Shown piece after piece: positions 8,871 to 15,624 of a stretch of 22,433 nt of DNA. Source of the stretch: an uncultured Atopobium sp. (GTDB lineage: Bacteria > Actinomycetota > Coriobacteriia > Coriobacteriales > Atopobiaceae); the NCBI GenBank assembly GCA_900555335.1, contig USKU01000012.1, forward strand, positions 1-22,433. Direction: 5' to 3'. Under the pieces are notes generated by a model, which saw nothing but the letters and a program-made list of their open reading frames with translations, was not told the DNA's origin and did no database searches. A program made the position numbers and the translations under genes. Each line of letters opens with the position of its first letter. The first letter of the stretch is position 1.

Positions 8871-8913
8871 GTGAGTCCTCTTGTTGTCGGTGGACGGTTA
8901 CGATTACGTGTGT

Positions 8914-8925
8914 TTCTCGCGAGAA
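8914..8925. promoter_or_regulatory. 12-bp perfect palindrome TTCTCGCGAGAA upstream of ychF
   Basis: TTCTCGCGAGAA lies 44-55 bp before the ychF ATG, where a promoter or operator would be. It resembles half of the dispersed TTTCTCGCC motif joined to its own reverse complement. Function unknown; a protein-binding site is inferred. Confidence 0.35.
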
Positions 8926-8970
8926 GAACATAGAGCTAGAAGCGTTGTACTGTGTGTTAGCAGCCGCTTG

Positions 8971-10308
8971 TTACTCCTCATTATCCTCTTTTGGAGGTTG
9001 TTGTGCAGGGGCTTCCTCATCCGAGTCCTCGGCAATCGAGTCTGCCAGGTGTTTAAGCTGCTCCTTGCCAGTGTCAAACACGAAACGTGCTTGACGACGA
9101 GCCAGCGCCTCAAGACGAGCGGTCTCCTCGGCTTTACGGTCATGAACAACCAGCTCAGAGGTGTCCATTGGCACCATAGTAAGCGCACCAGGCTCTGGAC
9201 AAACAATTACGCAGGCCTCGCAGTTGACGCAGAACGGCATCTTAATGGTCAGCTTACCACGTTCGTCGATGTTGATAGCATGCGTGGTACACGTATTTTT
9301 GCAGTCGCCGCAGACCGTGCACTTACTGGAATCCCAGATAGGAGCCTCAAGCTTCACGTACGGAGCAAGGTCTGGATCATGCTGGAGCGCACCCATAACC
9401 AAACGGCGATCCTGCGTCAGCATAGACTGTCTCATGTCAGTAGTGCGCAGACCCATCACGTCATCAAGCTGCGTCTGGAGTTTATCCAGGGAGCGAGCAT
9501 GATTGTTAATGCGGTCAGCGATTGCCTTAGCGCCCGCAAGAACAGGCGTTGACGCAGATACCAGGCGTTCTGCACCGTTCATCGCGTTGGAGATGAACTG
9601 AGAACGGATGTAAGCACGCGTGAAGTTGTGGTTGAGGTTATTACCGTCGACCTCAAGACCAACCGTGGCGCCCGTCCACTCCTCAGCGGTAGCGATTGCC
9701 TGGGTATATGCCTCCTCGCCAGTGGTGGTGCGACAACGGTCGCAAACGCCCAACGGCAGGTAAACGCTTACGTTGTCAAAGTCCGTAAGAATAGAGAACC
9801 AAATGTCAGCCGAAAGCATGCCTACGCAAGGCAAGCAAATCTCATTGCCTTCAGGCTTTCTTCCCAGCGCGCGTGTACAGGTGATGTAGCACTGCTCGTA
9901 CGCGGAAGCTGCACGCGCTACCTGGTCATACAGCATGCGAGATGTGTGACGGCGCGTGTTGAACGCCTCAGTTGGGCACGCAGCAACGCAGAGTCCACAC
10001 TGAAGGCATGCCTCATCGTCGATACGTACGGATTGATTATGGATATCAATGCAATCAACTGGGCAAACGTCAAGACAGCGAGAACATGCCTCGGCTTTTC
10101 CAGAGGCGCACCTCAGGCAGCGATTAGCATTTGACCAGGGGATTTCTTTGTAATCCATTGGGTCAAACGGTTTATCCGTGTTTGGATCAATGGACAGGCT
10201 TCCCATCAGCGCATCAAGCGGGTTAGAAAGCACCTGCAGGGAATCCTGGATATCAATAAGGTCGTCGAGAAAATCTCGCTCCTCGTTATGATTCTGGTTC
10301 TGAGCCAT
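8971..10308 (-). CDS. polyferredoxin-like 4Fe-4S protein with four cysteine clusters and an extra central Cys region (445 aa)
   Basis: A soluble cysteine-rich protein, probably an electron carrier or a subunit of a redox enzyme; the exact function is not recognised. The N-terminal pair of cluster motifs lies at Cys64/67/75/78/82/86 (irregular) and Cys101/104/107/111 (classic CxxCxxCxxxCP). A central region has Cys140/144, Cys158/161 and Cys189/192 as paired cysteines around LGRKPEGNEICLPC and LPLGVCDRC, which may bind another metal centre. A long helical part follows (about 225-320). Two more clusters are Cys330/333/336/340 and Cys360/363/366/370. The C-terminal tail is acidic and low in complexity. 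No signal peptide or membrane helix is visible. GGAGG lies upstream of ATG 10308. No partner dehydrogenase or hydrogenase subunit is adjacent. Confidence 0.8.
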   Translation of the reverse strand: MAQNQNHNEERDFLDDLIDIQDSLQVLSNPLDALMGSLSIDPNTDKPFDPMDYKEIPWSNANRCLRCASGKAEACSRCLDVCPVDCIDIHNQSVRIDDEACLQCGLCVAACPTEAFNTRRHTSRMLYDQVARAASAYEQCYITCTRALGRKPEGNEICLPCVGMLSADIWFSILTDFDNVSVYLPLGVCDRCRTTTGEEAYTQAIATAEEWTGATVGLEVDGNNLNHNFTRAYIRSQFISNAMNGAERLVSASTPVLAGAKAIADRINNHARSLDKLQTQLDDVMGLRTTDMRQSMLTQDRRLVMGALQHDPDLAPYVKLEAPIWDSSKCTVCGDCKNTCTTHAINIDERGKLTIKMPFCVNCEACVIVCPEPGALTMVPMDTSELVVHDRKAEETARLEALARRQARFVFDTGKEQLKHLADSIAEDSDEEAPAQQPPKEDNEE

Positions 10309-10343
10309 GGTGCCTCCTCTCCTTTAGCGCGTGACGGATTAAC

Positions 10344-10460
10344 GGTGCAGTCGCAGCGGCGTACTGGCCGCGGGTGCAGTTGCGGCGTAGTCACAGTCGC
10401 AGCCGCGGTATGGCCGCGGGTGCAGTCACAGTCGCAACAGCAGTGTAGCCGCGGTCGCAA
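10344..10460. repeat. GC-rich imperfect direct repeats containing GGTGCAGT
   Basis: GGTGCAGT begins at 10344, 10373 and 10419. TCACAGTCGCA and GGCCGCG or GCCGCGG words recur between them, giving degenerate units of about 29-46 bp. The region lies just upstream of the iron-sulfur protein start. Several GCCGCGGC-type palindromes could fold. No coding sense is apparent. Confidence 0.6.
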
Positions 10461-10564
10461 ATAAACATTTTAACCTGTAGCGACCAATAATTCCGCTCAA
10501 ATGACGTCACATTCATACGATTTCGATTAATGGACGCTGAGCGGGAAAACGTTGCAGTTAGGAC

Positions 10565-10650
10565 AAGACGGGTTTCTCGCCCCCAACAAGACGGGTTTCT
10601 CGCCCGTGACAAGACGGGTTTCTCGCCTGCGACTAGACGGGTTTCTCGCC
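10565..10650 (-). repeat. array of four 17-bp direct repeats with an exact 23-bp period
   Basis: AAGACGGGTTTCTCGCC starts at 10565, 10588 and 10611, and a copy with one change (TAGACGGG...) starts at 10634. The 6-bp spacers CCCAAC, CGTGAC and TGCGAC differ. On the minus strand each copy reads GGCGAGAAACCCGTC and lies just past the groEL terminator. The spacing (about 2.2 helical turns) and conserved core resemble an iteron-like or protein-binding array. It is not a CRISPR because the spacers are only 6 bp. Confidence 0.85.
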
Positions 10651-10668
10651 AAGTTGTTGCGACGGTAG

Positions 10669-10703
10669 AAAAAATCGGGCCCAGCGAGAGGCTGGACCCG
10701 ATT
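10669..10703 (-). terminator. rho-independent terminator of groEL
   Basis: Arms 10673-10685 and 10691-10703 pair with a single mismatch (10680/10696) around loop GAGAG. Read on the minus strand, the hairpin is followed by six T residues. It lies 22 nt past the groEL stop. Confidence 0.9.
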
Positions 10704-10724
10704 GAAGTGACGCGAAGGCGCGAA

Positions 10725-12362
10725 TTAGTACATGCCGCCCTGGCCGCCCTGAGCAGCTGCGCGAGAAATGGACTCCTCGATGGTGGTGTCCTTTGGCATC
10801 TCGGAAACAGTTGCCTCGGTGATGAGGATGAGGGATGCAACGGAAGCTGCATTCTGGAGTGTGGTGCGGGTGACCTTAACTGGGTCAAGAACGCCCATCT
10901 CAATCATGTCGCCATACTGGCCGGAAGCGGAGTCAAGACCCTGGCCGGTTGGGAGTGCCTTGATCTTCTCGACAACTACGCTGCCCTCGAAGCCAGCGTT
11001 GTTAGCGATGGTACGGACTGGAGCCTCAAGTGCCTTGCGGATGATCTCAACGCCGATCTTCTCGTCTGCGTCAGAGGTCTGAACGCTGTCAAGGACGGAG
11101 GAAGCAGCCAGGAAGGAAACGCCGCCACCTGCGACGATGCCCTCCTCGACAGCTGCGCGAGTTGCCTGAAGTGCGTCCTCGATGCGGTGCTTGATCTCCT
11201 TGAGCTCAACCTCGGTAGCTGCGCCAACCTTGATGACTGCGACGCCGCCGGCGAGCTTAGCAAGACGCTCCTGGAGCTTCTCACGGTCAAAGTCAGAGGT
11301 GGTGTTCTCAATCTCAGCCTTGATCTGGGTGATACGGTCGTCGATCGCCTCCTTGGAGCCAGCGCCACCAACGATGGTTGTGGTCTCCTTGGTAACCTTG
11401 ACGGACTTAGCGCGGCCGAGCATCTCTGCGCTGATCTCGTTGAGGTTAACGCCGAGCTCCTTGATGACTGCCTGGCCGCCGGTGAGAACAGCGATGTCCT
11501 CGAGCATGCGCTTACGACGGTCGCCGTATGCAGGAGCCTTGATTGCGCAGACGTTCAGAACGCCGCGGAGCTTGTTGAGGATGAGGGTGGTCAGAGCCTC
11601 GCCGTCGACGTCCTCAGCCATGATGAGCAGAGGTGCGCCCTGCTTCTGGACAGCCTCAAGGATAGGCAGGATGTCCTGGATGGAGGAAATCTTGTTGTCT
11701 GTCATCAGGATGTAAGGATTGTCCAGCTCAGCGGTGAGAGTCTCGTTGTTGGTTGCGAAGTAAGGGGAAACGTAGCCCTTGTCAAACTGCATGCCCTCAA
11801 CAGTATCGATGTCGATGCCGAAGGTCTGGGACTCCTCAACGGTGATGACGCCGTCCTTGCCGACAACGTCCATAGCGTCGGAAATCTTGCCACCGATGAC
11901 TGGATCGCCTGCGGAAATGGTACCAACGGAAGCAATCTGCTGCTTGGTCGAGACCTCCTTTGCGATGCCCCTCATCTGAGCGACAACAGCCTCAACAGCC
12001 TTGTCGATACCGCGACGAATTGCGATTGGGTTTGCGCCAGCTGCAACGTTGCGAAGGCCCTCGTTAACGATGACCTGTGCAAGCAGGGTTGCGGTGGTGG
12101 TACCGTCACCGACGGTGTCGTTAGTCTTGGTTGCTACTTCTTTGACCAGCTGAGCACCCATGTTCTCTACTGGGTCCTTGAGCTCAATCTCGCGAGCAAC
12201 GGAAACGCCGTCGTTGGTGATGGTTGGTGCGCCGTAAGAACGCTGCAGAGCAACGTAGCGACCCTTAGGTCCAAGAGTGGTGGTTACGGCATCTGCCAGG
12301 GTGTTTACGCCCTTAGCGAGCTTGGCACGAGCATCGGTGCCAAAATCGATATCTTTAGCCAT
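10725..12362 (-). CDS. groEL: 60-kDa chaperonin GroEL
   Basis: The large chaperonin subunit forms double heptameric rings that fold proteins with ATP and the GroES lid. The protein is 545 residues, normal for the family. TTLGPKGR lies at 28-35 and the ATP-binding GDGTTT at 85-90, with catalytic Asp86. The C-terminal tail ends QGGQGGMY, a GGM-type tail as in other bacterial GroELs rather than the His-rich tail of some actinobacterial GroEL1 copies. GGAGGA precedes ATG 12362. It lies downstream of groES on the same strand across a 104-bp spacer containing 15-bp tandem repeats, so the pair probably forms a groESL operon. A long open frame on the opposite strand is codon-bias shadow. Confidence 0.98.
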   Translation of the reverse strand: MAKDIDFGTDARAKLAKGVNTLADAVTTTLGPKGRYVALQRSYGAPTITNDGVSVAREIELKDPVENMGAQLVKEVATKTNDTVGDGTTTATLLAQVIVNEGLRNVAAGANPIAIRRGIDKAVEAVVAQMRGIAKEVSTKQQIASVGTISAGDPVIGGKISDAMDVVGKDGVITVEESQTFGIDIDTVEGMQFDKGYVSPYFATNNETLTAELDNPYILMTDNKISSIQDILPILEAVQKQGAPLLIMAEDVDGEALTTLILNKLRGVLNVCAIKAPAYGDRRKRMLEDIAVLTGGQAVIKELGVNLNEISAEMLGRAKSVKVTKETTTIVGGAGSKEAIDDRITQIKAEIENTTSDFDREKLQERLAKLAGGVAVIKVGAATEVELKEIKHRIEDALQATRAAVEEGIVAGGGVSFLAASSVLDSVQTSDADEKIGVEIIRKALEAPVRTIANNAGFEGSVVVEKIKALPTGQGLDSASGQYGDMIEMGVLDPVKVTRTTLQNAASVASLILITEATVSEMPKDTTIEESISRAAAQGGQGGMY

Positions 12363-12408
12363 GGTATTCCTCCAAAATAGCTGAACTTATACGTAAAAAG
12401 CGACGAAC

Positions 12409-12468
12409 AAGCTGCAAGCGACTAAGCTGCGAGCGAACGGGCCGCGAGCAAACGAGCTGCGGGCGATT
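12409..12468. repeat. four tandem 15-bp repeats between groES and groEL
   Basis: Units begin at 12409, 12424, 12439 and 12454, with a consensus near AAGCTGCGAGCGAAC. The last unit overlaps the groES stop codon by two bases. They lie in the transcribed groES-groEL spacer. Effect on expression is unknown. Confidence 0.75.
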
Positions 12469-12757
12469 AGTCCTCGAGGACTGCAAGGATGTCGTCAGCA
12501 CAAAGAAGCAGGAGCTCCTCGCCGTCTACCTTGACCTCGGTGCCACCGAACTTGCCGTAAAATACCTGGTCGCCGACTTTGACATCAAGAGCGATGCGAT
12601 TGCCATTCTGATCAAGCTTGCCAGTTCCAACTGCGAGGACCTCACCACGCTGAGGGAGCTCCTGAGCTGCGGATGCAATGTAGAGACCAGAGGATGTCTT
12701 CTCCTCTTTTGGAGCAGGCTTTACCAGAACACGATCTCCAAGTGGCTTCAAATTCAT
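12467..12757 (-). CDS. groES: 10-kDa co-chaperonin GroES
   Basis: GroES caps the GroEL ring and closes the folding chamber. The 96-residue product starts MNLKPLGDRVLVKP, the conserved N-terminus; ATG 12757 is preceded by AGGGAGG with a 9-nt spacer. An upstream in-frame extension to 12814 is rejected because it lacks family similarity and would swallow the leader hairpins. The mobile loop (about 17-31) carries GLYI, equivalent to the hydrophobic GroEL-contacting tripeptide. The C-terminus ends in LCADDILAVLED. It leads the groES-groEL pair. A promoter and two leader hairpins lie upstream. No CIRCE element (TTAGCACTC-N9-GAGTGCTAA) is visible there. Confidence 0.97.
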   Translation of the reverse strand: MNLKPLGDRVLVKPAPKEEKTSSGLYIASAAQELPQRGEVLAVGTGKLDQNGNRIALDVKVGDQVFYGKFGGTEVKVDGEELLLLCADDILAVLED

Positions 12758-12774
12758 AATGAAAACCTCCCTTT

Positions 12775-12805
12775 CGGGCCAAGCCCGATATTGGCGCCAA
12801 GCGCC
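12775..12805 (-). promoter_or_regulatory. two tandem hairpins in the groES leader, adjacent to the ribosome binding site
   Basis: In minus-strand RNA order the first hairpin is GGCGC-UUG-GCGCC (12805-12793) and the second CGGGC-UUG-GCCCG (12787-12775). Both have 5-bp GC stems and the same UUG loop. The second ends one base before the AAAGGGAGG ribosome binding site. They could be a heat-sensing or stability element; that is inference. Confidence 0.5.
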
Positions 12806-12844
12806 CTTTTCCAACGCTATTAGTTATTCCACACGGGAAAACAA

Positions 12845-12874
12845 TTTATACGAAATATCGCGAAAATCTTACAA
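12845..12874 (-). promoter_or_regulatory. likely groES promoter
   Basis: On the minus strand TTGTAA (12874-12869) is separated by 18 bp from TATAAA (12850-12845), a fair sigma-70-type pair. It would start a transcript near 12838, with an approximately 80-nt leader containing the two hairpins. Confidence 0.5.
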
Positions 12875-12962
12875 AACCGACTTAGATTTTCTGTAGGCGT
12901 GCAGTATAAGCCGTCAACGGTTATGCGCGGACTGGTAGGTGAAGCTGGAGTGCTGGCGGTAT

Positions 12963-12995
12963 GCGAGCGGAACGTGGGCGGGACGCAAGCGGTGA
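12963..12995. repeat. three degenerate 11-bp tandem units
   Basis: GCGAGCGGAAC, GTGGGCGGGAC and GCAAGCGGTGA follow one another in a GC-rich patch upstream of the groES promoter. A fourth, weaker unit may follow. Function unknown. Confidence 0.45.
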
Positions 12996-13192
12996 GCAGG
13001 CGCGCAGCGTCGCTGAGCTGCTGGTAAGCGCAGCTTGCGGTCGGCAGATGCGAACGCCAAGCGGTGTCCACCTGCGATTTTTTGCCATTAGCATAATTTT
13101 CGGCGCAAATTTTTGCTGCATGCATAATGTACGGGCAATATTCGTGATTTTGCATAGAAAAAATGAGCACCTCTTTGGCAGGGGTCAATTTG

Positions 13193-13371
13193 GGTAAAAA
13201 ATCCGTTTAGTTGGGGATGAAATGGAGTATTCAGAAAAACTGCACCTACGTTTTACCAGGTGGCAAATTCTATCCATATTTCTGATTATTTGTCCGAAGC
13301 AAAACAGCAGGTAGACTCGATGCATAGAATCACACTATTTCTGTAATCCCCAACTAAACGCATTTTTTACC
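13193..13371. mobile_element. MITE-like element with 26-bp terminal inverted repeats
   Basis: The left end (13193-13218) and the reverse complement of the right end (13346-13371) agree at 25 of 26 positions, differing only at the eleventh base. Both begin GGTAAAAAAT and end GTTTAGTTGGGGAT. The 127-bp interior has no open frame of note. A TA sits near each outer edge (13195-13196, 13368-13369), which would fit a TA-duplicating family, but no longer target duplication is evident. Only one copy is in this window. The alternative is a long RNA hairpin with a regulatory role. Confidence 0.55.
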
Positions 13372-13433
13372 ACTTGAGGGCCATTTTTGGGGCAAAAACA
13401 CCTCTTCCCTACTCGTAGCAAAAATCAACCTGC

Positions 13434-13475
13434 ATAAAAGTACCCGGCTATTCATATACATGAATAGCCGGGTAC
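13434..13475 (-). terminator. rho-independent terminator of nadE
   Basis: A perfect 16-bp stem (13440-13455 with 13460-13475) has a 4-nt loop. Read on the minus strand it is followed by TTTTAT. It lies about 75 nt past the nadE stop. Confidence 0.85.
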
Positions 13476-13550
13476 CGAGTGTCATCATTTTCTGCAAAAG
13501 AGCGTTTGCACCAACGTCATCAAGTCGGCTTGTGCTGGCAAAACGCGCGT

Positions 13551-15614
13551 TTACGCGTCCAAGCTCTCCAACTCAGAGAGCCAAAGCGAACTAGAAGCGT
13601 CAGATGGCATGCGCAGATCGCCGCGCGGCGAAAGCGAAACAGAACCAACCTTTGGTCCATCAGGCATCGCCGAGCGCTTAAACTGCTGCGAGAAGAACCT
13701 GCGATAGAACACCTTTAGCCAGCGCACGATAGTCTCGTGATCGTAAATCTCCTGGTCAGTGCCTGTGCCAAACGCACACTCGGCAAGACGTAGAACCTTG
13801 AGTGGACCACTTCCGTGACGAAGCACGTGGAACAAGAAGAAATCGTGCAACTCGTATGGGCCAACCAGGTCCTCCGTCTTCTGCTCAATGGAACCGTCTG
13901 CCGCGGATGGCAGCAGCTCAGGAGAAACCGGTGTGTCCAGAACGTCGCGCAAAACGTGAGCAATTTCGTCCTCGCCCTGCTCCTCATAAGCGTCAGCACA
14001 GTAATTAACAAGGTACCTTACCAGCGTCTTTGGTACCGAAGCATTCACGCCGTACATGGACATCTGGTCGCCATTGTACGTTGCCCAACCAAGCGCCAGC
14101 TCAGAGAGGTCGCCCGTGCCAATGACCATGCCGCCCACCTGGTTGGCAACGTCCATCAGAATCTGCGTGCGCTCGCGAGCCTGGGCGTTTTCGTACACAA
14201 CGTCGTGAACATCCTGGTTGTGGCCGATGTCGGCGAAGTGCTGCAGCACGGAATCCACAATGGAAATCTCACGCAAATCGGCGCCAAGCGACTGCACCAG
14301 CTCAATAGCGTTGGTGTACGTGCGGTCCGTGGTGCCAAATCCCGGCATCGTCACAGCTACAATGCCCGAGCGGTCGTATCCCAGCTGGTCAAACGCTCGC
14401 ACCGTGACGAGAAGGGCTAGCGTAGAGTCAAGTCCACCCGAAATGCCAATAACCGCGTGGTCAGAGCCAGTGTGTGCCAGTCTTGAAGCCAAACCGTGAG
14501 CCTGGATCGACAGAATCTCCTCGCAGCGTGTTGCGCGAGCGTCATCCATCGCGGGCACAAACGGATGCGGATCAACGTACCTGGTCAGCGGCGTACTAAT
14601 AGCAAGCTCGCTGCCATCTTCGCCCTCGCCGTGACCGTGCTCGTGGCCGTGACCTGCGGCGTCATGCGCGGCTGCGACGTCGTGCGTACCTTCGCCCTCA
14701 CCATCAAACTCCAGCGAGAAATACTTGGTCAGGTGCTTGTAATCCTCCGGCGTCGGAGCAACCTCAAACGTCGAGGTGCGCCTGCGGTCAGCTGCCAGCG
14801 ACAGCACGTCAATCTCGGACACGGCAATACCCTCGCCAAACACGCCAGAGTCGGCGAGCACACGGCCATTCTCGACAACAAGATCATGGCCCGAGAAAAC
14901 CAAATCGGTCGTAGACTCGCCCTCACCAGCACTTGCGTAAACGTAGCCGCAGATCAGACGCGCGCTTTGCTGCGCAACCAGCTGACGACGGTACGCGGAC
15001 TTGCCGGCCAGTGCGGGCGACGCGGACAAGTTGCAGATCACCGTAGCGCCGGCGACAGCATGCGCGTTTGACGGCGGCATGGGCACCCAGAGGTCCTCGC
15101 AGATCTCCGCGCCCACGACCAGCTCAGGGATAGTGTCGCACGCAAACAGCTGGTTAGTACCAAACGGCACCTCGCCCAGCAGGCCAAAATCCACACTGGT
15201 GACCGTCTTGGGGCCGGAAACAAAGTGTCGGCCCTCGTAAAACTCGTTGTACATGGGCACGTAGCGCTTGGGCACCAGGCCTAAAAGCTCTCCCCTAAAG
15301 AGAACGGCGGCGCAGTTGTAGAGCTTGCCAGCTACGCGAACAGGCAGGCCTAGCAGCAGCAACGCGTCGACGTCGGCCGTGCGGGCGGCAATGGAAACCA
15401 AGCCGCGCTCGGCAGCGTCCAGGAGCGCATCCTGCCAGAACAGGTCCTCGCAGGTGTAGCCCGTGATGCAAAGCTCGGGCAGTACGACCACCTTGGCACC
15501 GCAATTACCTGCGGCTTCTTCGATGGCCGCCAGGCAGCTCTCCACATTAAATGCCACGTCGGCCACGCGGACGCGCGGCGTGATACTTGCAACTTTGATA
15601 AATCCGTCTTGCAC
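13551..15614 (-). CDS. nadE: glutamine-dependent NAD+ synthetase
   Basis: NadE amidates nicotinic acid adenine dinucleotide to NAD+ using glutamine and ATP. I place the start at GTG 15614, 5 nt after AAGGAGG; this gives 687 residues, close to actinobacterial two-domain enzymes. The N-terminal nitrilase-type glutaminase domain has the triad Glu47 (LPELC), Lys116 (VPKRY) and Cys172 (AEICEDLW). The synthetase domain has the P-loop SGGLDST at 392-398. Between them lies a histidine/glycine/glutamate-rich insert (about 305-335) with six His at 311-328, which is unusual for the family. The stop codon of the upstream tsaB-rimI-tsaD gene overlaps this ribosome binding site, indicating translational coupling. 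A longer in-frame start at 15656 would overlap the upstream gene and lacks a clear binding site. Confidence 0.95.
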   Translation of the reverse strand: MQDGFIKVASITPRVRVADVAFNVESCLAAIEEAAGNCGAKVVVLPELCITGYTCEDLFWQDALLDAAERGLVSIAARTADVDALLLLGLPVRVAGKLYNCAAVLFRGELLGLVPKRYVPMYNEFYEGRHFVSGPKTVTSVDFGLLGEVPFGTNQLFACDTIPELVVGAEICEDLWVPMPPSNAHAVAGATVICNLSASPALAGKSAYRRQLVAQQSARLICGYVYASAGEGESTTDLVFSGHDLVVENGRVLADSGVFGEGIAVSEIDVLSLAADRRRTSTFEVAPTPEDYKHLTKYFSLEFDGEGEGTHDVAAAHDAAGHGHEHGHGEGEDGSELAISTPLTRYVDPHPFVPAMDDARATRCEEILSIQAHGLASRLAHTGSDHAVIGISGGLDSTLALLVTVRAFDQLGYDRSGIVAVTMPGFGTTDRTYTNAIELVQSLGADLREISIVDSVLQHFADIGHNQDVHDVVYENAQARERTQILMDVANQVGGMVIGTGDLSELALGWATYNGDQMSMYGVNASVPKTLVRYLVNYCADAYEEQGEDEIAHVLRDVLDTPVSPELLPSAADGSIEQKTEDLVGPYELHDFFLFHVLRHGSGPLKVLRLAECAFGTGTDQEIYDHETIVRWLKVFYRRFFSQQFKRSAMPDGPKVGSVSLSPRGDLRMPSDASSSLWLSELESLDA

Positions 15615-15624
15615 AATGGCCTCC

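Larger units (their letters stand above)
10309..10724. other. spacer between groEL and the iron-sulfur protein gene
   Basis: The 416-bp spacer contains no believable gene. It is made largely of two different repeat regions (10344-10460 and 10565-10650) and the groEL terminator, all listed separately. An AT-richer stretch at about 10460-10530 may hold the promoter of the iron-sulfur gene. Confidence 0.6.
12875..13550. other. long non-coding spacer between groES and nadE
   Basis: No gene is credible in this stretch. Open frames at about 12820-13197 on either strand lack family features. The spacer contains an 11-bp repeat patch, a 179-bp MITE-like element and the nadE terminator, all listed separately. 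Confidence 0.6.

Noticed and set aside
10565..10650. CRISPR array
   Set aside because: Repeats are 17 bp and spacers only 6 bp; no cas gene is near.
10530..12380. 616-codon open frame on the plus strand opposite groEL
   Set aside because: It is fully antisense to a certain groEL gene and has no domain or start signal; strong codon bias in groEL explains the lack of stops.
12940..12960. GAGTGCT word that resembles half of a CIRCE element
   Set aside because: The matching TTAGCACTC half at 9-bp spacing is absent, and it lies upstream of the likely promoter.
12820..13197. Small open frames on both strands between groES and nadE
   Set aside because: No family features, poor start signals, and the stretch contains the groES promoter and GC-rich repeats.
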